DNA from: Topomyia yanbarensis
Taxonomy: Eukaryota; Arthropoda; Insecta; Diptera; Culicidae
Direction of reading: 5' to 3'
Length of the DNA: 64,000 bases
Assembly (NCBI RefSeq): GCF_030247195.1
Contig: NC_080672.1
Location: 392,105,037 to 392,169,036 of the forward strand
In this document: positions 44,090 through 53,223 of the stretch, piece by piece
Numbering within the stretch: the stretch's first letter is position 1
Layout: every line of letters starts with the position of its first letter
Translations under genes and position numbers: made by a program
The notes under the pieces: generated by a model
Databases searched by the model: none
What the model was told of the DNA's origin: nothing
Seen by the model: only the letters and a program-made list of their open reading frames with translations

Positions 44090-44450
44090 ATTATGGGTTA
44101 TGCGCTCAGTACTCAAACTTTGGGTTATCCGCTCTTTACTCAAATTTTGGGTTATCCGCTCAGTACTCAAATTTCCGGTTATCCGCTCAGTACTCAAATT
44201 TTGGGTTATCCGCTCAGTACTCAAATGTTGGGTTATCCGCTCGTTACTCAAATTTTGGATTATTTCATCGTTACTTAAACTTTGGGTTACCCGCTCTGTA
44301 CCCAACGCTTGGGTTATCTGTAACCCAAACTTTGGGTAGTCCTCACACTACCCAAAATTTAAGTTCAAAGCTTGTTACCCAAAAGTGAGGAGATGCACTT
44401 TAGTCCATTTTGGGTAGGATTCTACCCAAAATTAGGTAACGGCCGGTAAG
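44090..44450. repeat. Tandem array of a 27-bp GGGTTATCCGCTC repeat
   Basis: About eight head-to-tail units of GGGTTATCCGCTCAGTACTC plus AAATTTT, diverging to the right, followed by TACCCAAAA-type inverted text and an end GGTAAGCGTGTA. The array appears to be the repetitive arm of a TA-type MITE whose right terminus resembles TACACGCT. Confidence 0.75.
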
Positions 44451-45028
44451 CGTGTATATGGCACCCCTATACCCCAGTTAAGCTCAGCCGGAAATGAACC
44501 GGAATTCTGGCTGGTTCCAGTTCGTATTCCGGCTCCAGTGACACAACCGATTCTACACGCTCGTAAAAAGTAACTCAAAATTGAGTTTAATCCCACCCAT
44601 TTCCAGATAAAGTGGAACAACCCTTAAATTGAGTAATTCCAGAGTTACTCAAATTTGAGCAAGCCTGCCTGAACCAAAAACTGAGTAATTATTACTCGGT
44701 TTTTGAGTACAATATAATCCACACTAAACCTAAAAGTGCGTCACTATTACTCAGATTTTGAGTTGAAAATTACTCAAATTTTGAGTTCAGTACAACTTTA
44801 ACAAAACCAAAAATTGAGTGATTATTACTCAGACTTTGAGTTGAACATTACTCAAATTTTGGGTTCAGTAGAACTTTAACAAAACCAAAAATTGAGCGAT
44901 TATTACTCATATTATGAGCAGAAGCTTACCCAATTTTTGAGTAGACAAAAAAGCCAAAAATTGAGTTGAAATTTCTCAGAGTTTGGGTAGAATGATACTC
45001 AATTTATGAGTGCAATATTTCATTAAAA

Positions 45029-45195
45029 CCCAGTAAAGTTCAGCCAGAAATGAGTCAGAATTCCAGCTGGTTCCAGTTAGTATTCCGGCTCCAGTGATAC
45101 AAACGATTCTAGTTAGAATAGGTTGTGTCACTGGAGCTTGAATACTAACTGGAGCCAGCCGGAATCCGGCTCATTTCCGGCTGAACTTTACTGGG
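45029..45195. mobile_element. MITE B copy
   Basis: 167 bp, CCCAGTAAAGTTCAGCC to GGCTGAACTTTACTGGG, AA/AA flanks (low information in a run of A). Confidence 0.88.
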
Positions 45196-45874
45196 AAACA
45201 CCCGGATCATGACTTGGAATTCTAAATCATTTCTTTCCGGAGTTCAACTGAAGTGCAACAACCGATTCCTATTTAAACTGGTTCACGATCGATTGTTGCA
45301 TCTGAACTGGAGCTAAACCTATTTTCATCCAGTGAAGAAATTGGCCGTAAAAATTTTGTTTTGGATGTAATACAATCCAGGCTTTCTTTTCTCATGGAAT
45401 ATTTTTACAATAATACTTAAAGAAACTTCAGTTTATTAAATTTTATGTTTTTTTTTTTGTAAGTATAGCGTAAATATTACCTCGTAACTTCATTACCGTT
45501 TCAGTATCCACCACTTCTGAAATGTTCTGCATGCAGGTTGCTCAAATCCACTCTTAAAATTTAAATGTATTTTACCACAAACACTACAATTCTAGCTCCA
45601 ACTATTATAAATATTTGAACAAATTATTTTTAAAAAGCTGATGAACGATAACTAAACGAGCCTGTACCTACTAATGGAAAATGGCGGATGACGCTTGGAA
45701 TTTTTAACTTGGCGAAAAATGGCTTTTCCATTTGGTAACTCCAAAACGGTTTCTTGTGTAATACCCAAAAAGAGAGTCAGAGTTACTCAGAGATATTATA
45801 CCTGTCAACTCAATTTTTGACGTTCACGAACATCATTCAAAACTGAGTTAAAAACTACTCAGAGTCTGAGTAAC

Positions 45875-46471
45875 GGCTGGATGTTGTTGGCTCGAATCAA
45901 AACTTGTCGAAAGTAAACAAAGTTCATTTCATATCGTCAACCTGGCGCCCAGGTGGTGAAATCAACGGAGTGCTGGAGCGTTGCCAAAAAAAATTTATTT
46001 CCAGATTCAATTTTACTAAACTTCCCAGTTTAACTCAGTCGGAATGCTGGCTGGTTCTAATTCGTATTCTGGCTCCGGTGACACAACCGATTCAAGTTAG
46101 AATGTTTAAGGGGTACCTTTTCGATGCGGCTTAGCCGCATAACCGAGGCCTAGGAACCGAAGCGGCGCAAAGCCGCTGAGGATCCGCCGGACGAGGTGGC
46201 CACCGACCCGCCATCGGAAGCAAGCGAACCTGTGATCCACTCGTTTGCCCGGCTTACTCAAACATAGGGGCTATCCCTAGTTTAAGTCCGACTGAGCGGT
46301 AGCGAAGTCGGACAGCACGCGCAAAAGCGATGTGGCGTAGCCACATTGGGTGCTGGACACAAAATAAAATTGGCAACGCTAGCAAAATGTAAACACAAAT
46401 GAACACTCCGGATGAACCTATCGTCAATTGACATTTCGGCGAGTTTTGATTCGAGCCAATAATATGGGCCC
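45875..46471. mobile_element. M1, Mutator-like non-autonomous element
   Basis: 597 bp, ends GGCTGGATGTTGTTGGCTCG and GGGCCCATATTATTGGCTCG (complement), with a perfect 9-bp duplication CTGAGTAAC (45866-45874 and 46472-46480). It contains half of a B element and the GC-rich core shared with 4488-4750. There is no transposase; the class rests on TSD length. Confidence 0.88.
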
Positions 46472-46530
46472 CTGAGTAACTTTTTACGAGCGTGAAGTTA
46501 TGGGCCCCACTGACAGTTCGGATTGTTCTG

Positions 46531-46696
46531 CCCAGTAAAGTTCAGTCGGAAATGAACTGGAATTCTTGCTGGTTTCAGTTCGTACACGGGCTCCAGTGAC
46601 AATCGATTCTAACTAGAATCGGTTGAGTCACTGGAGCCGGAATGCGAACTGGAACCAGCCAGAATTCCGGTTCGTTTCCGGTTGAGCTTAACTGGG
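46531..46696. mobile_element. MITE B between M1 and M2
   Basis: 166 bp palindrome, TG/TG flanks. Confidence 0.93.
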
Positions 46697-46764
46697 TGTT
46701 CGTTTTGCTGCAGGATCGATCCGCACTAGGTAGAAACGATACGGCGTGACGCGATCATTAGATG

Positions 46765-47327
46765 GGGCCCATATTATTGGCTCGAATCAAAACTCGTCGA
46801 AATGTCAATTGACGATAGGTTCATCCGGAGTGTTCATTTGTGTTTACATTTTACTAGCGTTGCCAATTTTATTTTGTGTCCAGCACCCAATGTGGCTACG
46901 CCACATCGCTTTTGTGCGTGCTGTCCGACTTCGCTACCGCTCAGTCGGACTTAAACTAGGGATAGCCCCTATGTTTGAGTAAGCCGGGCAAACGAGTGGG
47001 TCACAGGTTCGCTTGCTTCCGACGGCGGGTCGGTGGCCACCTCGCCCTCTAGGCCTCGGTTATGCGACTAAGCCGCATCGAAATGGTACCCCTTAAACAT
47101 TCTAACTTGAATCGGTTGTGTCACCGGAGCCGGAATACGAATTAGAACCAGCCAGCATTCCGGCTGAGTTAAACTGGGAAGTTTAGTACAATTTGATCTG
47201 GAAATAAAATTTTTCTGGCAACGCTCCAGCACTCCGTTGATTTCACCACCTGGGCGCCAGGTTGACGATATGAAATGAACTTTGTTTACTTTCGACAAGT
47301 TTTGATTCGAGCCAACAACATCCAGCC
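46765..47327. mobile_element. M2, inverted relative to M1
   Basis: 563 bp with its own perfect 9-bp duplication CATTAGATG (46756-46764 and 47328-47336). About 35 bp of GC-rich sequence present in M1 (around 46155-46190) is absent. Otherwise it is almost the exact reverse complement of M1, including the internal half-B. Confidence 0.92.
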
Positions 47328-47704
47328 CATTAGATGTTTGTAATCGAGCTAAAATATTGGACAATAAATTGAACAAAAGTGTTGTTTTCGACATGTTGAT
47401 GGCTGATAAATAATTTTCATCATGATTTTCATGATCAATAATAAAACGATTTCGAACATCGCAAAGTCGTGTCGTATGGGATTGATTCTGTCGATTGTGG
47501 ATTGACCTTAAAACGACGTTTTAGATCTTGATTTGAAAAACATGGCGGCGTAGCAGATACCTGAAGACTAGAAAAACTCCAGTAAGAGAACTGCGGAGAG
47601 AAAAACAGCATTTTTGGCAACGTATGCCCCGGCATTGTATGGCAACACGTCCAATGTTATAGGGATGGGCAATGTTCGATTATGGATTCGTTTTTTGACA
47701 GCCA

Positions 47705-48075
47705 CCCAGTAAAGTTCAGCCGGAAATGAACTGGAATTCTGGCTGGTCTTAGTTCGCATTCCGGCTCCAGTGACAACCAATTCTAACTAGAATCGGTTGT
47801 GTCACTGGAGCCGGAATACGAGCTGGAACCAGCCGGAACTTTGGTTCATTTCCGGCTGAGCTTAAGGTTGCACAGAGAAAGCGCAAAATTCGCAAACGAA
47901 AAAAGCAGTTTTTTTCCACACCGTATGTCACATCTTCATAAAAATCAATCAGCAGTACTGTAACAACATTCTACATACGCTGATTGATTTTTATGAAGAT
48001 CTGACATACGGTGTGGAAAAAAACTGCTTTTTTCGTTTGCGAATTTTGCGCTTTCTCTGTGCAACCTTAACTGGG
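47705..48075. mobile_element. MITE B hosting a TTAA element
   Basis: CCCAGTAAAGTTCAGCCGG to CTTAACTGGG. The flanks CA and AA versus TA in the intact D copy (24036) suggest a decayed TA duplication. Confidence 0.85.
47866..48066. mobile_element. piggyBac-like MITE with TTAA duplication
   Basis: 201 bp, flanked by TTAA (47862-47865 and 48067-48070). The two arms of about 87 bp, starting GGTTGCACAGAGAAAGCGC, differ at a single visible position. TTAA targeting is the hallmark of piggyBac-type elements. There is no coding capacity. Confidence 0.93.
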
Positions 48076-48182
48076 AAAACGCGAATCCAATCGATCCAAA
48101 ATGGAGTCTCCGCAGTTCTCTTTCTAGAGTTTTTCCCAGTGAGCAAATTTTCTGGCAGAGACCGCTCTGCTAGATTTCTGTA

Positions 48183-48797
48183 CACGCTCATTGATAGTAA
48201 CTCAAATTTGAGTGGCTAGCCACTCAATTTCATAAAAACTGCACATGGTCAAAAACTGAGTTCGCCTCGTTTACCCAGTTTTGAGTTTTGGATGCAAATG
48301 TCAAATGTGAGTACATTTTACTCAAAAAGCAAATTTGAAAAATAATCATTCAGTATTTTTAATATTATTACAAAGAATCTCACCGATACTTCAAGTATCC
48401 TTTACCTGTTCATCCAGACGCTAGCGATGTCTGGAAATATAATCCGACGACGTTTCTTCACATCTCTTTTATACCAATCGGTACATTGTAGAACTAGCAG
48501 AAACTATAAAAACAAAACTCAGAGAAACCTACCTTTTAGTTTTCTGAATGTTCTGCTTCGACTCTACAGCTACTAGGTCCGTGGCTTGATCTTTTATTAA
48601 AGTTTTAGACGATGTCGAACTCCTCGCACTTTTTCTTGAGGATAAGTAATTTTTTCACTCAAAGATTTAAAAATTGAATGGTTACTCACCAGCTGAGTTA
48701 ACTCTACTCAAATTAAAACTCATTTTTTGACATATTGCGTCTATTTTTCAAATTGAGTGCTCTGAACTCAAATTTTGAGTAGTTTTGAATGAGCGTG
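48183..48797. mobile_element. TA-type MITE with CTCAAATTTGAG ends, in F
   Basis: 615 bp, CACGCTCATTGATAGTAACT and complement, TA/TA; other F copies read, in complement, TTTCTGTAAGTCTTGG (empty site). Related to 44556-46494. Confidence 0.92.
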
Positions 48798-49011
48798 TAA
48801 GTCTTGGTTTGGCAGCCCTGTCAGATTTCTGTGCGTATCCTGTCGGGTTAGTTGAGCTAGGGCGAACTCGGTTTCGCTGGCGTTTTCTGGCAAATTTTGA
48901 TAGGAACCGAGCTAAACCCTGGCATAACTCGGACATAAACTGTGCAAAGATCCTGGCAATTCCTACTTGATAGAATTTAGCACGAATTGAGCAAAACATC
49001 TGACTTAAGTT

Positions 49012-50554
49012 AGGGATACCAACCGTCCTTATTTTAAAGGACATGTCCTTATTTTCGAAGTTTTTGGAAAGCGTCCTTATTTTACTTCAAATGTCCTTAT
49101 TTTTAGTCTCAAACCATGGAATATACAGGGTGGTTCAACATTATGTTTTTTAACAGAGCATCTGTCTGTGAGAAATGTGTTTCTTGCACTCCGACCATAA
49201 TATGGTCGACAAAATCGGCCAACTGACTCTACTATTCGCCATACAATAAAAGAGTACAAATTGCAGTTCTCGTTATCGGATGATTAGCGAACAAATCGAC
49301 CACATCCAGCACGCATTGAAGTAAACATAGCGGCGGTGACATTCCCAAGCATTGGAAACCAACATTACTCGACGAATTAGCAAGATACCACTTGAAATAC
49401 TCGAATCCGCCATCAAAAATTGGACCAGTCGAATGGATTACCTCAAGCGCCAACATGGTCAACATTTAAAAGAAATTGTTTTCAAACAATAATTGGCAAA
49501 AAATGTTCTTTCGATTGACAAATAAACATTTTGCGACAAATAAACATTTGGAGCACCATTTTTCAAATTTTTGCGAAATCAATAAAACGTCATGATAAAT
49601 CACCCTGTATTAAATTATTCAGATCAACTTTATTCCAAGAGAATCAATTTCAATTGTCAATTTCAAATACTTCCAGCGATTGTTTTTGTTAATGCATACT
49701 CTCTGCGACTCATTCCAACCAAAAGTTCTTTTACTCAGAAGTAACAAAAATTTGACATGAGGTTTGGCCAAAGTGGTTATCTTCGTTCAATGTTGGTACT
49801 ACACCATTCCAATTTGTCTCGATCAAGATTCAGCGTCCCAGTTCAACTGCTGGAAATAAGCCAGAATCCCGACTTTTTCAGAATTCTGGCTCATGGGAGT
49901 CCCATGATGGGACAACTGATTCAGGCCTAAGACAAGACGTTATAATCGGCTTCTTATTTTCAATCGACATTCTTCTTTTCGCAGATTTCCACCCTGCCGA
50001 AATCTTCCGAACAGGGTTGCTATTTTTATAAATAAAAATGGATTCTTGTTAATTTATTTTATGCCTGCAATATTTTGTACCTTGAATCCATTTTATTAAT
50101 AAATGGCACCGTTTTCCATGTCATAGATGTTTGATGAAACCATTTCCTGACAACAACAATTCAATTTTAGATTACGGTTTGGTTACTGTCTTATTTTTGT
50201 TTAAATTAATTAACCACGTATACGGCAAACGTGTGGTAGATACTTGTTCTACTTTGTCGCAAAATTTATTCATTTTTACTCTTTTAACGATAACAATATT
50301 ATTTGTCAAAAGTAATTACATTATTTTCCTATAAATATAGCAACACTGCCAAACATGATTCCGCTATCCCTGCAGTAACATTGCGTACGGTGCAAAATGT
50401 CAGTATCAACCAATTAGGAGCTGGAACATTCTGACGTAAAATTGGAACAAAAACGACCCCTCTATTGTCATGTCTTTTCTTAGATTCAGGGTACAATTCC
50501 GAATAGATTTGGCAGCGATGTCCTTAATTTGCTCTCAGTCCATTTGGTAACCCT
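49012..50554. mobile_element. Mutator-like non-autonomous element, 1,543 bp
   Basis: Ends AGGGATACCAACCGTCC and AGGGTTACCAAATGGAC (complement) with a perfect 9-bp duplication ACTTAAGTT (49003-49011 and 50555-50563). The interior has GTCCTTATTTT repeats next to the left end, and a mariner-like relic (49126-49607). No Mutator transposase is present. Confidence 0.85.
49126..49607 (+). mobile_element. Mariner/DDE-type transposon relic
   Basis: Ends CAGGGTGGTTCAACATTATG and CAGGGTGATTTATCATGACG (complement), TA/TA. The plus strand keeps a C-terminal transposase fragment, IPLEILESAIKNWTSRMDYL followed by HGQHLKEIVF, typical of the tail of mariner-like transposases, and ends with a stop. The catalytic region is deleted. 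Confidence 0.75.
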
Positions 50555-50931
50555 ACTTAAGTTAGCAAAAGTTGAGGAAAGCGAAATTGATGCTGGCAGA
50601 GTTTCTGCGAGCATTTTGCGCGATTTGTGCGAGAATTCTGGCAACGAATTCGCTCAAATGCAACAACCGTTTCTGACAGAAGCGGTTAAACCAACCGATG
50701 CTGCTCACTTTTATCCAGAATCCAGCCATAAATGTACGGCCAAGATCTCTGCACACTTCCTGCCACATCTTTGTCAGATGTTTTGCTCGATTCGTGCTAA
50801 AATCTATCAGATAGCAATTGCCAGGATCTTTGCACAGTTTATGTCCGAGTTATGCCAGGGTTTAGCTCGGTTCCTGTTTGCCAGAAAACGCGAGCGAATC
50901 CGAGTTCGCCCTAGCTCAACTAACCCGACAG

Positions 50932-51086
50932 CCCAGTTAAACTCATTCCGGAACCGGTTCGGATTTCTGAATGGGGTCATGGATTCCAAATCAAATGCAA
51001 CAACCGATTCCAACTCAGAATCGGTTGTTGCATTTGATTTAGAATCCATACTGACTCCATTCAGGATTCCGAATGGTTTGACCGGG
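50932..51086. mobile_element. MITE E in F
   Basis: 155 bp, CCCAGTTAAACTCATTCC to TTTGACCGGG, AG/AG flanks; intact F reads CCCGACAGGATACG or similar. Confidence 0.9.
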
Positions 51087-51210
51087 AGCCAAGTAAAGTT
51101 CAGCCGGAAATGAAGGAGGATACGGATACGCTCAGAAATCTGACAGGGCTGCCAAACCAAGACACAGAAATTTAGCAGAGCGGTCTCTGCCAGAAAATTT
51201 GTTTACTGGG

Positions 51211-52560
51211 AGTTCCCACCTGGTGTCAAGATCTTCGGCTTCTCCGATGATGTAACCTTGGAGGTCTACAGGGAGTCAATCCCCGAGGTAGAACCACAGA
51301 GAACAGCTTTCCCGAAATACCTGTGTAAACATTTAAATGAAAATACGTTGAAAATCACCATCGCATACAGGTTCGCATGCGTGAATCACCATTGTATCCA
51401 AGTTTGCACGCAAATCCCGTATAGCGATTACTGGGCGATCGAAGCGCCGACCAGTGGCAAGTTGCTATTTGCTGTTGTCATTTCAAAGCGACGGTTTTAT
51501 TTCTTACACAAGATGAAAACTTTACTTGTATGTCAGTTCTCAGTGGCTCTAAGGTGTGCGCTAGTTGACGTAGGCTACTGGCAGGCGTTGCCGTGACTAT
51601 CCTTAGGTACCGCGGCGAGAGCACTAGGGGTAACCTAAAGTTACCTTCGGAAACCTACTGATTTATGTGTCTCAGACTGATATCTACCTACCACACCCGC
51701 ACGGTATCACACGATGCATCCTGCATGATAGCGAGCATGATGCCAATCGGGCTGGTCATCGGGAAAGACGAGGAGTGTTTTGAGCAGCGTGGCACTAGAG
51801 TATCAGGGTGGCTTCGGTCACCAGATGGCAGCGCGAGTGGGTAGGTGGACCCACTGGCAGATACCTAACATATCGAGCTGGGTAGGTAGACCTCATGGGG
51901 AAGTTCACTTCCATGCTAGACGTCTGCGGCCGGGACACAAGTCCTGATACCCTTATCCAGAGGATATGTCAAGAGGTGGAGAAGTGGAACGCAGTCTCGA
52001 TTGCCTGCAGGTTGCAGAGAATCTGGCGCACCGAGCAGCAGACGACAAGCATTACTAACATGTGATTGGTTAGTTAGAGCGGAATGGGCTGAGCGCGGAG
52101 ACGTAGGCGAATGGCACAGAGGGTGGCAACCGCGGTAGTCACACCGAAGCATGTCAGAAGAGTGAGTGAATAAACGTATGTATGGACTGCCCATGCCGAG
52201 ATGGGAGGGTCGGAGCGTAGAATGTTGGTACCTATCGCTATTGATACCTCGTGGCGTGCCTGAGGAGTGTAGGGTGAGCGTCCAAGTCAGCCTCACACGG
52301 TGTGTAAAATGTGAGCACCCCAGTAAGCCTCACAAGGTATGTTAGAAGTGGGAACCTAGAAAAATGTCCCACATGGGATACCAGGGCGAGTGAAAGGGTG
52401 TACTAGAGTGGTATGACTGAGAGTCAATCAGGTGATAGGGTGAGCACATAAGTCAGCCTCACATGGTATGCTAGAGGTGAGCACACAAGTAAGCCTCACA
52501 TGGAGTGTCAGAGCGAGCACCCAAGTAAGCCTCATACTGGATGTGTGCGTGCGTGAGCGA
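51211..52560 (+). mobile_element. R1-type LINE fragment (RT scrap plus ORF2 C terminus and 3' UTR)
   Basis: 51212-51293 encodes FPPGVKIFGFSDDVTLEVYR, the reverse-transcriptase core around the F-A-D-D motif (here F-S-D-D). The A2 insertion follows, then non-coding text. 51909-52071 encodes LDVCGRDTSPDTLIQRICQE and VEKWNAVSIACRL up to a stop, matching the C terminus of R1-like ORF2 in mosquitoes. The rest (to about 52560) is a 3' UTR with an imperfect tandem repeat of about 40 bp containing AAGTAAGCCTCACATGG. Most of ORF2 is missing. Confidence 0.75.
51295..51545. mobile_element. A2 element, uninterrupted reference copy
   Basis: 251 bp from CACAGAGAACAG to AGTTCTCAGTG. The flanks GTAGAAC and GCTCTAA do not match, so the LINE was rearranged at this point. 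Confidence 0.88.
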
Positions 52561-53223
52561 GAGTGAGTGAGTACATTAAGTACTGCCATCCCCCCAGAAG
52601 TCATGCCGGGATGTTCCTCGGGGAAAGATGGCAGAGCTCAATGGAGTTTAGTCGGTATTACCCGTTAGGTAGTTTAGTCCTGGTCGAGCCCGACACTTCA
52701 GTACACTTCCGTGTGGTAGCTTGGCAACTACTAAGCACGTATACTGGGTCTGCGTAAATGCATTCTCCATTGTAAAGAAAAAACTAGATATGACATCACA
52801 CTCTGAGACAAACATGCGCAAAATTTTGTTCTCCTTCCGAAGACCAGTGTTTACTTGGCAAACAGTCACCACTACGTCCAATTTCACAAAATTTATTTTG
52901 CGGACAGGTCGAGATCCACTAAACCATTGGTTGCAGTCCTATCAGCCAGCTAAGAAAAAGAGTGGTCTCTCAAATTATGAAAATTTCCCAAAAGTCATAA
53001 AGGTTGTTACTGTAAAATGTTAAAATTCCTACCAAATTAACAATTGATGATATAGGCCATGATATAGGTATTCGAGCTTGTCGGTTTTTATCCTTAAATA
53101 ATAATTTGGCCTTTCGTATAGCAGTTACGTGTTTTATTGTAGTTGATACCTTTATGTCCATGGTGTTACAGGTATGAAATATGCAATAATAGTAGATTTT
53201 TTCTTTTGAGAGCGACCAGCAGT
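52561..53223. other. Downstream region of SF3B2
   Basis: No gene or bounded repeat seen. It should contain the 3' UTR and polyadenylation site of the minus-strand SF3B2 gene near its right side, but no clear signal was pinned. Confidence 0.4.

Larger units (their letters stand above)
44556..46494. mobile_element. TA-type MITE built of TTACTCAAATTTTGAG repeats, with B and M1 inside
   Basis: Ends CACGCTCGTAAAAAGTAACT and its complement (46472-46494). The left side has TA; the right side reads AA, so one TSD base changed or the flank was rearranged. The interior is a loose array of ACTCAAA/TTTGAGT. It is split by B (45029-45195) and M1 (45875-46471). It interrupts a B copy whose left half lies at 44475-44553. 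Confidence 0.8.
47569..48134. mobile_element. D element split by B
   Basis: TAGAAAAACTCCAGTAAGAG at the left; at the right TAGAGTTTTT runs directly into the F terminus at 48135, so its last bases are lost. Confidence 0.8.
48135..51210. mobile_element. Inverted F dimer, heavily interrupted
   Basis: The left half (48135-49002) is an inverted F fragment beginning CCCAGTGAGCAAATTTTC. The right half (50555-51210) is a forward F ending GTTTACTGGG. Both outer ends are therefore the same F terminus. The halves met at CTGACTTAAGTTAGC before the 1.5-kb element entered. The flanks TT and AG do not match, so it may have arisen by rearrangement. Confidence 0.75.

Noticed and set aside
44090..44330. CRISPR-like array of regular repeats
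   Set aside because: Units are contiguous with no unique spacers, in a eukaryotic MITE-rich setting; it is a simple tandem repeat.
45866..47336. A single giant palindrome or inverted duplication
   Set aside because: Each arm has its own, different 9-bp duplication, so these are two independent insertions in opposite orientation.
50529..51113. A 194-codon open frame on the plus strand
   Set aside because: It runs through F and an inserted E element; similar frames recur on either strand in other F copies with no conserved protein features.
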